From Malachius bipustulatus (taxonomy: Eukaryota > Arthropoda > Insecta > Coleoptera > Melyridae): a stretch of DNA of 64,000 bases. Under the pieces are notes generated by a model that was not told the DNA's origin, did no database searches, and worked only from the letters and a program-made list of their open reading frames with translations. Each line of letters starts with the position of its first letter. The first letter of the stretch is position 1. The DNA lies in contig OU342630.1 in NCBI GenBank assembly GCA_910589415.1, positions 78,674,186 through 78,738,185 of the forward strand. Direction: 5' to 3'. The position numbers and the translations under genes are program-made. Below, in pieces: positions 45,404 to 57,530 of the stretch.

Positions 45404-46636
45404 TGTGGCAGAGCCAGGATAGTCGCGGTATTTTTTGGCATAGTTACTTAGTTTTAAAAAGAAAATAAATTATAATTAAATTACATATTTTACTTAATCA
45501 GGAGTCAATGAAATTGCACAATTTCGAAATACTGCATATTTAATTTTTAAGCAATATTAAGCGTCGTGAACGAAAAGCAAAAACAATTTAACTAGGCCAT
45601 GGAACAACCACCGCGGCAAAATTTTAATGACGCTAGCTGAATTTTTTAATGTAACGCTGACTGCAGAACGCATGGTAAACTGGAACAACTCGCATGGTTG
45701 TCATTTCCCTGTCAGAATGCACCTTGCTTTTGTTTACCTACGTCAAGTAACTGGACGACCGGTAAATAAAAATCAAAGTGGCAACACTCCAGTGGAAATT
45801 ACATTTCGAAACCCGAAAAAGAGTAACTGATTTGGAAAGGGGTTTAGAAACCAAAAAGTTAGTGGTGTTTCGAGGAGCGAAGAGGACGGTCAGGGCGTTC
45901 GCGCGAGAATCTAAAGTAAACGCGAGTGAGTGAGTTTGTTCCTTTGACGGGGAGATACCCAGCAGAGCTGCAGTCAGAGCTACAGAAGGGGCAAATCCAA
46001 GGGCTACGTCTAAGTAGTAAGTCGATGAGACTAACACTAGAACTTTACTGTTTTTCCGTTCGAAAGATTTTTATTGAATTTTATTTTTTTTTTATTTTTA
46101 TTTAAAGAAATTTTATTTTTGATTTTTTTTATTAACGTCACCTGTGAAACTAAATTAAATTAATCAGATCAGGTACCGCCACAGCACTATTCCCACAAAT
46201 AAAATGGTAGTGGATTAGAGTCAGATTGTACGTAAGATAGTTTTTTTTTCTTTCCTAAAGGTTGTTTTTTGTTCTTTTTTTAAATTAATTTTTTTTCTGT
46301 TAAACTTTGCATATCAGTTTTATAATCGAAATTTAGTATAGTAGATAATGAAATAATTAAGTGATATCTCAGTAGTGTAATTTTTATTTTATTTTTAGTA
46401 AATAATTTTAATCATAACTTTGGTGCTCATATTCATCACCCTTGACCACCCTAACGCTGAATTTCACATAAAGAGGGCTCTACTCTTAGCAGCCCCCGAA
46501 TCTGCGTGCCTCACACCTCTCTGACCACTATCATTGGCAAACCGCTCGGCCCACTTGATAGCGGTCCAACCCCTTGACAGCCAGAAGGAAGGTGAGTCTA
46601 CAAAAACTGGTGTCAAGAGGGTAGGCACCCGTCTCA
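45404..46636 (+). mobile_element. solo LTR, 1233 bp, second LTR family
   Basis: An insertion begins TGTGGCAGAGCC and ends CCCGTCTCA, flanked by ATTT (45400-45403 and 46637-46640). Removing it with one ATTT restores a continuous host repeat, GTCACCTC-ATTT-CAGGTCGCAG. This matches the uninterrupted family copy near 27715-27735 (ACCCTCCATTTCAGGTCGCAG read on the minus strand). TG...CA ends and a 4-bp duplication indicate a Gypsy-type LTR left by LTR-LTR recombination. It contains a relatively GC-rich block at 45860-45990 and long T-rich tracts. It is not similar to the LTR at 27909. Confidence 0.7.
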
Positions 46637-47440
46637 ATTTCAGGTCGCAGTTTTCAATCTAGGAGACTGAAATTTTTGTGGAAGTAAGATATCCACAAGG
46701 AGTGGTCTGGTATTGCACTTGAGCAAAATCAGCTGAGCCGTTTCAAAATGGCGGCCATTTAAATTTTTGGAAAAAGGACTATTTTTTGAACCCCTGTATA
46801 AGCTAGACAGAAAAAGAGTTTTATATCAAATTCACAATATTGGAAGTAAATGACTTGAAATTTAATTTAATGCAATAAAATTTGCATTTTTTTCTATTAA
46901 TAAGCCAGTGGCGTGGGTAGGAAAAGGGTAAAAATGGCTAAATTTCTCCAACAATTTATGAGCACATTTTTGAAGTAATTAAACTGAAATTTTCACAGTA
47001 GACAACTACACTAATAGACTTCAACCCTTGAGAATTTCAAAAAGTAAATAAGAAAAATGGCGGAGATATTAGATTTTTTTTACATGATGTTTATTCCTCT
47101 AAAATTTCAAACTTTCGGTTTTCAAAACTCTCCTTTCAGTTTTTTCCGAATTTATTAAAGATAGTGTAAAAAATAGTATTTTTCAAGTAAAGTTAGCCAG
47201 TGGCGGGCATAGGAAAAGGGACAAAAATGTTAAATTTTGCCAATTTTTTTGATTTTTTAATTTAAAAATCCATTCTAAGGCACGTGTTCAAACGAAATGA
47301 AATGAAATTATCACAGAAAATTTTTCACAGTATTCAGAAAGCCAATAATTTAAAAAGCGGTGAAAATATTCATAATTTAATCGCATAAAAATACACTATT
47401 TACGCGATTGATGCGCAAGAAGGTTTTTTAAATTTAAAAT

Positions 47441-48575
47441 TCTTATTGTGAGAATCAGAAAATATAGTCGGAGAGTTAGCAACAAAAATAAGGGTAAGAG
47501 TTATGGAAACTCACAATTTCAGATAGGACTATATTTGGGTCATAAAAAACAACTGAACAGTGAGCATCCTTGGTGTTTTTTCAAAGTTTTTCAAAGTTTG
47601 TATACTTCAAACAAAGTTTCTTCAGGATGATACGTAAAACTGCAAAATTTCTGAAAGTCCGGCATGCTTCCATTTTACCAGCTTTTTTTTCTGGATTTCA
47701 ATACGTAGAGCGAAAACATAGAGCGTATATATGGACCTGCATACAACGTTTTTTGGACTGTTTTGCTTATTTTCTTTATTGAATTTGAGTGATCTCAAAA
47801 AATCAATTTCTTGATCTTGCCAGATTACTTTTTTACCAGTAAATCAATTTTCAAATTTTCAATCTATAATACTAGCTCATGTTAAAGCTAAAACTCCAGA
47901 TGCAGAAGACGCAGGAATGATGATCGACTCAATACCTCCAAAAAGTCAAAATTTAGGGTTATATTAAGACAACCAGAATCTGAATAATACCGGATTTCGG
48001 GAGCCGTTCTGGTTTAGGTTACATTTCGCCAAATTTGAGGAAAAAGCGACTGTGAATTGGTTAATAAGAAATTCCTCGATAATGGTATGTAAGGTTAAGT
48101 CTAGTTTTCATACTACCTTCTAAATAATTCAAAGTCACTTGATGATATCAAAACTCACTGATAAGATTACGATTCATACAAGGAAAATTTACATACCTAA
48201 TTTTTCTAGTGACCTTGAACAAACTGGAAAAATAGGTCTAGGATTTTTCAACGTTTTCCGGATTTTTTATCATCTCTAGCATGAAGGTGAAATTAGATTA
48301 TCAATCAGGATACGAGCTTTACTGTTCGATTTTCAGTCGAGCAAAAATTTAGAAAATTAAATTCAATTTTTTATTTTTATATTACATTTTTGTGTAGTAA
48401 GTATGTGATCCGAAGTTACAATCATTATATGTGAAAACCTTCGATTTTCTATTCGAGACTATTCGATTATAGCACCCCATTCAGTTTCAGTTTTCGGAGG
48501 AGATTTATGAGTTTCGATGGTTCTAAAGATGGTACTTAAGTCTTTTTCCGCTGGTTGGTAAAGATCAAGATACCG
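47441..48575. other. intergenic sequence, no gene seen
   Basis: Open frames are 70 codons or shorter and without motifs. Some AT-rich segments near 47880-48350 resemble old transposon sequence, but nothing could be assigned. Confidence 0.4.
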
Positions 48576-48579
48576 GAGT

Positions 48580-50130
48580 CTTTGTTTTACTGTAAAAACC
48601 GGTTTTTAGCCTTCTCAAACCATTTTCGTTGCGTTTGATACGCAGGCTTCAAATCTTTTTTTATTCTATTTCCCAAGCAATAATTAGGCATGTCATAATC
48701 CTGGAAGATTTTCCCTTTGAGTTTCCTTTTCTTTCTCTTTTTATTTTTGTCGTTGAGAACATTTTTTCCTATTCCGCAAAAAGGTTCCAACCCTAAGAGC
48801 GGTGTTCTTGCTCCTCGCTTAGCTGGGTTGTCAGCTTCTTCATTGCCTTCTACATCTATGTGTCCTGGCACCCAAAGGAGATCTACTTTGTATCCTTTGC
48901 CTAATTTATTTACCTTCATTAGGCATTTTTACACCATTTTTGAACTGTTGATAGGTAGGAACTCAGTACTTTAATGGCAGCTTGTCTATCCACTAAGATA
49001 GCGATTGCTTTGCTTTTTATAATTCCTGTCTTTATTAAATTGAGCGCATCTTTCAATTGCGCGGATTTCCGCTTGAAATATGCTGCTGTACTTTCCCATA
49101 AGCTCAAAATATTTTGTTCCAGATCCAAAGGACTTCGATGGTTTTTGATCCGTCTGTGTACCATTTTATGGTATGCTGTTTGAGATTGTACTTATTGGAC
49201 TAAATTTGCCCATTCCTTTTTGTTACTGAACTGTACTGAAAAGTTCTTCTCAAATCTGTTTTTCTTACACGATTGAGTTCCTCGGAACGCTAGTAATGTG
49301 TTTCTCATGAGGTAAGTAGTAGTGCTTTTCCCTTCTTCCAATGGGAAATCAATCCTGTTTCCTCTCTAACCATTCTATGATAAGCCCTTTTTGCGGCAAT
49401 TGGCACCGCTAAATGTATTGATATGAGGTTTAGAATTACCTCAATTTCTGCTGTGGGGCATGTTCTCATGACTCTGTTATGCATACACATGAAAGTCTCT
49501 GCATTTTTACAAGGGTATTCCTCGCAGGCTTCTTCATAGTTTGGTCTGCCCAATCCACAGCTCGTAAGTAAGTGATAATGTAAGATCTCACTATCATGGT
49601 GTACATTCATTGCAGTGTGCCCGCGTTATATAGCCCCAAGGCTTTCCCGCAATCTTCCTGCACGCCATGAGGGCTCGAAGTAGCTCTGTTGACCATGTCT
49701 TCCATATGCTGCTTTTACAGGAGCTCGCTGACTAGTATAACTCGTAGATATTTAACCTCTGGCTTCCATTCAATGCTTACCGCATCTAGGCTGATTGTTT
49801 CCAGTTGAAGATTTCTTTGCCTGGTAACCGCTATGAAAGTGGTCTTGCTGGATTGATCCCCATGTTCATCCCCACTGACAAGCATCATATTCTTACGATG
49901 TTTAGTCCTCTTTGTATTATGTCACAGAGAGTTGTCTCTAACTTTCCTCTGGCTATTATGACTATGTCGTCGACATAGCTTTGGAAATCGATGTCTTGAC
50001 TCGATAGCTTGCTAAAAAGTTCATCTACCACTAGGCTCCACAAAGAGGTGATCGTACTCTTCCTTGTGAGCGCCTTGATCAAATGGTTTGTCTTTGTCAT
50101 ACTTCTGATTCAGCTGTACTTGTTGCTTGG
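48580..50130 (-). pseudogene. LINE remnant with RT and RNase H, antisense
   Basis: On the minus strand it shows, in order: the RT palm, with SLWSLVVDELFSKL and the catalytic block SYVDDIVIIARGK (about 50060-49940); the thumb and connection (49610-49305, RVMRTCPTAEIEVILNL); and RNase H (49164-48587), with ILVDRQAAIKVLSS and VDLLWVPGHIDVEGNEEAD. The GCPQGG-type approach is lost at the 5' end. SLWSLVVDELL wording with a C-terminal RNase H fits the I/R1/LOA-type LINEs. Frameshifts divide it into four pieces, and one RNase H catalytic position reads VDRQ instead of the usual SDSQ. Inactive. Confidence 0.8.
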
Positions 50131-50514
50131 TTGGAACACCGGCTGGTTTCTCCGATGAGGTCATTGATGCATGCGTCACATGATGAATCATTCAGGTCTG
50201 CGCAGTTGAAATAATTTGGATGTTTATAATTTCAATTATTGTTTCACAATGTGAACGGGTGTAATAGTGGACAGAATTTTTGTCTTTTCGTCGCATATGG
50301 CGTGGTCATTCTGAAGCACGGCATACTCCTCGATATCTCACTTGTTTGGCCCAGGCGACAGTTTCTGTTGTTTTCGGTAACGCGGGTATTGACGCTTGAC
50401 GCTGCGTTTGGTGATTCCGATGTATACAGAGCCACAGGAGCATGGTATTCTTAAATGGTAGTGGAAGGGGTATGACGTTACCAGACCATCATCCTATAAA
50501 TTGGATCTATCTTC

Positions 50515-51060
50515 TGGCCGTCCAGCGTACGACATCGAAAAGGGAAAAGGCTTTCGACAAGGTTTGACATCAAGTCTTGGGTTACAAAATGAAATAACTC
50601 GGCATCAACGAAAACCTGATATCCCTGATCAAAGATTACCTGAGAGAGAGAGAGAGAGAGAAACTACTACACCAAAATGGAAGACATCAAATCCACGACA
50701 AGAAGAATAGAAGTCGGAGTTCCCCAAGGTTCGGTAATCGGCCCAACCCTCTACAACATCTACACGGCCGATCATCCCAAACCTAAGCGATGTGAAATAG
50801 CCCAATTCGCAGACAACATATGGCGATCTACTTCTTCAACGGAAAAACCAGAATCATAATAAAAGCCCCTCCAAATCAACTTAGACCAATTTGCGAAACT
50901 CTTAAAAAAAGACAAATTAAAGTCAACGTAACCAAAACCACAGTAGTCTATTTCGAAACGGAGGTCGAAGAGCAGAGAGACATAATCGCGAGGCAGACCC
51001 TCAGGTTCGGGAAGACAATGGAGAGACACGAGAACACAACAGTTGGACAAGCTACACAGG
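50515..51060 (+). pseudogene. jockey-like RT fragment
   Basis: Plus-strand fragments in shifting frames read EKAFDKV near 50537, INENLISLIKDYL near 50600, VGVPQGSVIGPTLYNIYTAD at about 50716-50775 and EIAQFADN near 50793. The second catalytic residue of the FADD box is changed to N. These are RT motifs of a jockey-clade LINE. A (GA)n run at 50642-50661 interrupts it. No endonuclease or 3' end was identified. Confidence 0.75.
50642..50661. repeat. (GA)n microsatellite
   Basis: Ten GA units inside the LINE fragment. Confidence 0.95.
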
Positions 51061-51793
51061 AAACGAATCACGTAAACATACACACGACATCTTCAGCGAA
51101 ACCCCGAAGTGACATCCAGTCAATTATCAGTTAACACGAGGAGTGGAAGTATCGCTTGCTCACAAGTAACCTCTGGATGTCTCATTGTCTACCGCAGATG
51201 TAGACGAAACGTTGGGAGTAAATCTTCATGGACCATGGCAAAGCAGCCGGAAATCAATTACGATATCATTTCAAGCCAGCCGTGAGAGCTTACACACATC
51301 GAACATTTTTCGTTTGTTAAAATCGCATACCTACCTATTACATATACCTACAACCAAAACCTTCGTGACGAAGCGTTTTCGACTCTTATTATTTAACCAA
51401 GTATGCGGCATAGTATTATGTATTTTGCCTACTCCGCATGATTGCCTGGATCATTAGTGCGCTAGAAATTTTCCATAAAATGATTTATAATACATACTTA
51501 CCTTTACCTAAGAGAATTAATTGTTCTCAAAATGACTACAATAACATTATCGATTTTTCCATTCTCTAAAAAATTGCCGCAGAATGACGTTAAGCACAAT
51601 CAGTCATTCACTTTATTTCTCTGAGTACCGCTTTCAGTTCTCAGAACTAATAAAGGTGTTCATACATGTAAACCATGAGACAGCTCAAGCCCGTATGGCT
51701 GACCCTGGCGGTTTGTATTAATTGGCCGACGCATAGCGACGCCGGACGTCTTCCAATGTCACGTTCATGCTTAGCGGATCTTCAGTCAGTGTT

Positions 51794-51826
51794 TATATAC
51801 ACACCCCGTCGCGGCGCCCACAAGCA
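51794..51826 (+). promoter_or_regulatory. candidate RNA polymerase II core promoter
   Basis: TATATA at 51794-51799 and an Inr-like GCAGTC with its A at 51826 are 32 bp apart, the spacing used by insect TATA promoters. They lie in a locally GC-rich patch (about 51680-51850) that stands out from the surrounding AT-rich DNA. I see no good DPE match at +28. Confidence 0.4.
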
Positions 51827-51943
51827 GTCGACTCGCCCCTTGGTACCTATACGAAGTTTGTTTGAGTTGTGATACTGCTTCAGATAATACAGTAATTAAT
51901 GCTCGAAGTTAGTGTTTATTGAGTTTCAATTACTTAGAGCAAG
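51826..51943 (+). other. candidate non-coding first exon
   Basis: If transcription starts at 51826, the first strong splice donor is AAG|GTAGGT at 51943/51944. This would give a 118-nt exon with only a short upstream frame (ATG near 51899, stop after seven codons). It could be the 5' leader of the gene whose coding exon lies at 58897-59172, 7 kb downstream on the same strand. That link is inference. Confidence 0.3.
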
Positions 51944-52357
51944 GTAGGTTTCTTTGATTTTAGGAATGGATTAATATTATTTATTCATTTGCTAGTCAAA
52001 GAGAAGTAATCGCGTTAATTAGTAAACATACTTCATACTTCCTACTTTGCGTATAGTACAGGGTGATTTCACGAGAATGTCCAGTTCATTATCTGCTTTA
52101 TTTTTTAAGTTATGGAGACAATCTAATTTTTCCTATTAGGTATAATGACATTAAATAGTTTCAACACGTATTTTAAAATTTTATAATTAATTTTCATTCC
52201 ATAGGTAGTCAGTAAAAAAGGTCGAAACAAAAAAGAAATAAAAAAAAATCATCTTTTCTGTATTTTTTTTAATTACAGCCTCCTTTTTTATAATTATTAT
52301 CAAATTAGACGGACTATGTTATAATAATTTTCCAAAGAATATAGGTATACCTCATGC

Positions 52358-53072
52358 GGTGCTCATTTTACCTGAAAACATTGAAATATATAAAAAAACT
52401 ACGAAAAAAGTGGTTGATGAGAGTTTCTCATTTGCAAGGAGGACATCCAATGATACCAAACTCGACTCCCCATCCCTCCTCCATTGTGTGGGGGTTAACT
52501 TTTTAAATTTTAAATGAAAACCCCTTTTTTATTAAAACTCGAATTTTACGGCTGAAAATACGTAGTAAATTGCTGTCCTCCTTCCCTCCATATAGGTGAT
52601 GAGGGATGAATTTTTTCTCTGAGATTTTTTACTAGATTCGTGGATTTTCTTCGCTCAATCTCAGTTATAAAAACATATCAAAAAATAGGCGTTTCGTCGA
52701 TTACAGCACTGTCTATCATGAATTGAAAAAATGTTAGCGGAAAATCCTACGTATTTTTGATTGCAAAACCCGAATCTGCAATAAAAAATGTCTCTAAATA
52801 AAGTTTCAGATTCATCTCATCACGTCTTCTTGGAGGGGGAAGGGGAGAGCAATTTCCCACGTATTTTCAGCCGTAAAATCCGAGTCTGCATTTTTTTTTA
52901 AGAACTATTCAAGGGTTCACAGTTGCCCCTTTACATTTAAGGAGTAGGCGTTAGGGATGGCAATTAGTTGCCCCCGTCCAGACGAACACCTTTCTTATCC
53001 ACTTTTCTTGATCCGTTGAGTAGTTTTTTTTTTTATATAATATTTCAATGTCTTCAGATAAAATGAGCACCC
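52358..53072. mobile_element. foldback element, about 715 bp
   Basis: The left arm GGTGCTCATTTTACCTGAAAAC near 52358 pairs with the right GTCTTCAGATAAAATGAGCACC near 53052. Inner arms pair through TTTTACGGCTGAAAATACGT near 52545 and ACGTATTTTCAGCCGTAAAA near 52859. The ends are imperfect and no clean TA duplication is visible, so the borders are approximate. Its inner sequence resembles the centre of the foldback at 9910-10412 (GCTGAAAATA, AAATTGCTCTCC). Confidence 0.7.
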
Positions 53073-53959
53073 TAAATAAGTATCATTGTATTAAAATACG
53101 TCTTATATGGGAAAAATTTATATTTAAAGTATAAACAATGGAATTTTTATGAACATTTATGAACATTTATAAACGAAACACTGAGGTGAGGTAATGTTAA
53201 ATTAAAGTTACTTTGTGTTTTTATAGTTAATTTTAATATTAAATTACTTAGGTATATTATTTTTCAATTTATTTCTTTATATTTTCAATCTTCAACAGAT
53301 CCGCAAAGTTTTGGGACAGGCTGCTGGTTGGAATTTTGAGCATTTAATTTATTATTGAGTGGTTTTCTGTTTTTTATTTATTTATTTCTTTATTGTTCAT
53401 TGTTTCATTTATTCAAAGTTTTGTTTATTCAAAGCTTACTTTAATTTCTAAGAAAACATTTAATTTGTACAAAATTTTCCTATGTGTACCTTAAATATGA
53501 TGACGTCATCTTTTATGATGTCATAAATATGACGTAATAAATAATAATATCGAGGAATGATTTTAACTTACAGGAGATTTTGTTTTTATTTGATTGGTTA
53601 TCTTGATTTATGTAGTAAATTTCAGCATCGCTCGTTGTGGTCAACCATTTTTAGAATATGTACCTACCTCTAGTGGAAAATCCTGAAATGACGCTCTTTT
53701 CTATGATGTATTAATTTTAATAGAAATTTGGAGTTCTCACGGCTTTTTTAAAAACACAACCGCGTGTTTTTTTTAAAGCTGTTTTCGACTAATGGTATAA
53801 GTAACATCTGTATCTGAAAAGTAAAATGGAATGCAAAGTAATGCTGATTTCTATGACTCTGTCCATAAAAAAATGTCAAATTTAATATTTTCGGTGGCCA
53901 AAATTAATTTTGGGTGATTTTAAAACTTTATACAACAGTACCGAAATTGCAGTAAAAGG

Positions 53960-55420
53960 AATATAAAAACGGGGGAAACGGTTTTTGTCCCTAGATTAGC
54001 AGTAGTGAGTCGTCGGTAAAAAAAAATCGTTTAAAAAACTGAGATCTCCCTAGAAAGCACAATCTGTTATGGCGCAATAATGAATCCGTCCATTACTCAC
54101 AGAGACATCGCTGTTTTAGTTATTTTTTTCGCCGAAGTGGGAGTCACCGGGAGTAACCAACGAAGTTGGAGGCATAATTTAGGGGGAAGCAATCAGTTTG
54201 GGAAGCAATCAGTTTACAAGGACAAAAAATTCACACCTGTAAATCCTTGTTTCCCAAAGATTTCTGCCAATTTTTGTGCGGATTGGTGTATTATGGGCGA
54301 AGAGAGGAGGGGAAACCTAAAACACACGGAATCGGACATAACTCCCACAGTTTTGGTCCAATATAGCGCAGCAAAAAACATAATTTTGTTGTATTTGATG
54401 CCTATCGATTGGTATTTTTTTACAAAATTAAACAAATGGCTGCCAAAACTAAAAATGGAATAATTTTTTCATTTATTTTTTATCACGAAGGTGAGAGGAT
54501 GTAAATCGAATAAGAATGGTTTTTACAGTTGCTGTTTAAATTGAGTACTTTATGAATAATTATAAACAAGTGAAAATCGCAATTTTCCATTTTCAAAACA
54601 GTGTACATAGGAAACGGCTCTAGGTATCGCAAAACGGCTTTAATGTCCCTATCTTAACTTTTCATGTTATGCCCTACTATGTGGCTTACATTTTAATACA
54701 TGGTGATGGAAATTATCAGATATAAATCACCCTGTATAAAAATTTCAAGTACACTGTAAAGTTAGACATGAAAAGTTAAATTAGGAACCAGTAAGCCGCT
54801 TTCTGATATTTGAGCCGTTTCCGATGTACACTTCTTTCAAAATGAAAAATGTCGATTTTCACCTGCTTATAACTCATAGGTACCTAACCTACTCAATTTA
54901 AACTTCAACTGTAAAAACTATTCTTATTAGATTTTCCCACCCTCTCTCTTTATGATAAAAAATAAAAAGATTTTTTTCCATTTTTAGTTCGCTAGGCCGT
55001 CAATCTAATAAAATTATGTTTTTTGCTGCGCGATATAGGATAAAAACTGTGGGAGTTAAGTCCGATTCCACGTGTTTTATCCCTCTGTATCCCCTAATAT
55101 ACCTATATATCCGCACAAAAATTGGCCGAAACCCTTGGGAAACATGAATTTACAGGATTGAATTTTTTCGCCCCTGTAAACTCATTGTCTCCCGCTGAAT
55201 TATGCCTCCAACTCCGTCCGTTATCCCGGTGACTACCTTTTTGGCAAAAAAAACGGCGATAACACGATGAGCATAATGTACGGATTCGCGATTGCGCCAC
55301 ACCAGATTGTGAACTCTCGCAAGGTCTCAATTTCTACCCGAATTTTTTCTTGTCCGACGACTCACAGCTAACATAGGGGCAAAAAAACGTTTCCTCCCGT
55401 TTCTATACCTGGTTTTCTCC
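53960..55420. mobile_element. large foldback element, about 1.46 kb
   Basis: The arms are about 730 bp each. The left, from ACGGGGGAAACGGTTTTTG near 53968, pairs with the right ending AAACGTTTCCTCCCGTTT near 55402. Shared arm strings include GAGTCGTCGG, GTTGGAGGCATAATT, GCCAATTTTTGTGCGGAT, CGGAATCGGACATAACTCCC, GCAAAAAACATAATTTT and TGAAAATCGCAATTTTCCATTTT. The centre near 54700-54735 holds TACATGGTGAT and ATCACCCTGTA. Each arm keeps an open frame with similar wording (RSWRHN, then PCFPKISANFCAD on the left and SCFPRVSANFCAD on the right). This may be chance or the trace of an old gene. Confidence 0.8.
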
Positions 55421-55689
55421 CACATCTCCATCTTCGAGACTTGCGCCAAATCGTCTACATATAGGTAACAGAGTGGTCCACTAATAAAATGACAGAAACA
55501 AAAAAAAAAATTTAAAAAACAGTGTTGTTTTGAAATTTAGATCTACCCCACTATAAAGGGTTTTCCATTAATGACGCTCGAACTTCAAATTTAAATAAAA
55601 CAAGTTGCGGATGAGGTATTTTTCTTATTATTATTTTATTTAAAAGGATATCCGATTACATTATGTAGGTATGGGATATAATATGGACC

Positions 55690-55990
55690 AAATGCCCGTT
55701 GAAACTCCGCTGAAGAGCTCGGATATTGGCCTATATATATCCACCCAAAAATGGGGTTAGTCGCTGAAGATTATTTTCCGTCGCAAATCGGAGTTCATGG
55801 GTCCACTTTCAAACTGCTCCAGAGTCTACTCAGCGAATGCTTGACGTTGCCTATGAACGCTTCCATGGGTCAATTGAATTTTGTACGGGTCCAGGCCCAA
55901 GTCCCGATGCAAAATACGCCAAGTTGAGGTCTGCGGTCGGCCAAGTTTTTGGGAGTGACGGTTAATTGATTTCCTCGGGTTATCTTGCAC
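55690..55990 (-). pseudogene. mariner-type transposase fragment
   Basis: The minus strand reads NPRKSINRHSQKLGRPQTST and WRILHRDLGLDPYKIQLTHGS, then RQRQAFAEWTLEQF and RRKIIFSD. This is the second helix-turn-helix and first catalytic block of a DUF4817-type Tc1/mariner transposase. It is truncated at both ends and has a stop just after the first catalytic aspartate. It abuts the LINE at 56009. Confidence 0.75.
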
Positions 55991-56008
55991 ATTCTTGCTT
56001 CCTGCAGG

Positions 56009-57530
56009 AATGTTTCCTTGGAATGCCCCGAACATCACTTTCAATGGTGAGCCCCTGCAAGTGACTGATCACCACAAGATACTGGGAGTAACTTTCGACA
56101 GCAGATTGACATGGAGAAAACATATCCAGAACGTCAAAGGTAACTGCCTTTGCCGACTTAATATCCTAAAGGCCCTAGCAAGCCATCAATGGGGAGCAGA
56201 AGAGAACATCCTTCTCAGAATATACAGAGCCCTAATACGCTCTCAGCTAAACTACGCAAGTCCTATATATTCTTCTGCTAGCAAAACCACTCTTAGCAGC
56301 CTAGACACAGTACATAACACCGCACTTCGCATATATCTAGGAGCCTTCAAATCTAGCCCCACTATATCCCTTTACTGTGAATCACACGAACTGCCTCTCC
56401 ATTTACGCCGTGACAAACTACTTCTATCATACTCCGCCAGAGTGTCAGCAAACCCAAACAACCCAGTCTATCATATTCTCACCACTGCACAAGAACCACC
56501 CGCCAATCCATCCACAACACTACGCTCAATCCCTAATAGGCTAAAACTCTTACTAAACGACACCAACCTAACAAAAACTCTTCCTCATCCCGTAACCACC
56601 ATCCCTCCATGGACGAAAATTCTACCAGCCGTGAATACCACACTCAGTAAATACAGAAAACAGGACAATCCTAACACACTCCTACGACAAACTTTCCTGG
56701 AATTGATCAACTCGAAAAAATTTGGGAAAATCTTGTACACCGACGCCTCAAAATCAGAAACTGGTGTCAGCTGCTCAGTCACCACCTCTACATCCATCAT
56801 CTCCAGGCATCGGCTCAACAAACAATGCAGCATACACACAGGAGAGTTATACGGAATACTCTGTGCAATAAAAACGATAACACACGCCGACAAGTCAGTC
56901 GCCGTTTGCACAGACTCACTGTCATCTATCCTGACAATAGAAAACATCTACACCCAAAATGCCCTGGCCCAATCCATATATGAAGCCTGCCACCTGCTTG
57001 CCACACAAGGTGTCCACATCTCCATCATCTGGGTACCCTCACATGTAGGCATCGCAGGAAACGAGAAAGCAGACTCTGCAGCAAAAAGTGCCATACAATC
57101 CGACCTACCTATAATAGACCTACAACTTCACACAGATCTTAAGAACCACCTCAGGCAAGGCGTTTTCACGATCTGGCAAAATATATGGAGCCAATCAAAC
57201 ACCAAGCTAAGCATCATTCATCCACAGATAACCACAGACACGCTACCACCCATGAAAAGAAGGCACAAATCATTATTCACAGACTGAGAATCGGACACAC
57301 AAAAGTGACTCATGGCTTCCTAATGGCATCAACTAACCCACCACTCTGCGATCAGTGCAACACTAACAGCCGCCTTACAGTCCAGAATATTCTTGCAGAA
57401 TGCAAACAGTTCTCCCAAGCTCGCCAACAATATAAGATAACGGGAGACATCCACCAAGACCTCAGATTATCCAACAGCTTCGACAATTTGATAAATTACT
57501 TAAAGGACATCGGAGTATACAACAGCATCT
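56009..57530 (+). pseudogene. LINE ORF2 C-terminus: RT thumb, RNase H, CCHC
   Basis: The frame is open from the truncation point to 57287. It begins with the thumb motif HHKILGVTFDSRLTWRKHI and the LNYASPIYSSAS region. RNase H follows, with its full catalytic set visible: D in LYTDASKSETG (about 56738), E in HTGELYGIL (about 56842), D in CTDSLSSIL (about 56918), and the H/D end in WVPSHVGIAGNEKADSAA (about 57029-57080). A frame change near 57280 moves the end to another frame (to 57530), which carries a zinc-finger-like CDQCNTN, then TVQNILAEC, in which the usual histidine is asparagine. The RT catalytic core is missing, so it cannot act alone. Jockey/I-type. Confidence 0.85.

Larger units (their letters stand above)
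42060..47440. repeat. 5.4-kb inverted-repeat composite structure
   Basis: The left arm (about 42062-43560) begins CTTGCGCATCAATCACATAAAT. The right arm (about 45235-47430) ends with the complement ATTGATGCGCAAGAAGG. Both arms consist of units of the 16140-17300 family in opposite orientation: CTACAGGG(G/A)CGTTTT near 42697 and 43519 against CGCTCCTGTAGC near 45272, and GGCCGCCATTTTGAAACGGCT at 43083 against the complement at about 46735-46756. The middle contains the chimeric foldback (43578-44337) and the small hairpin element (45029-45181). The right arm is interrupted by the solo LTR. Non-coding. Confidence 0.7.
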
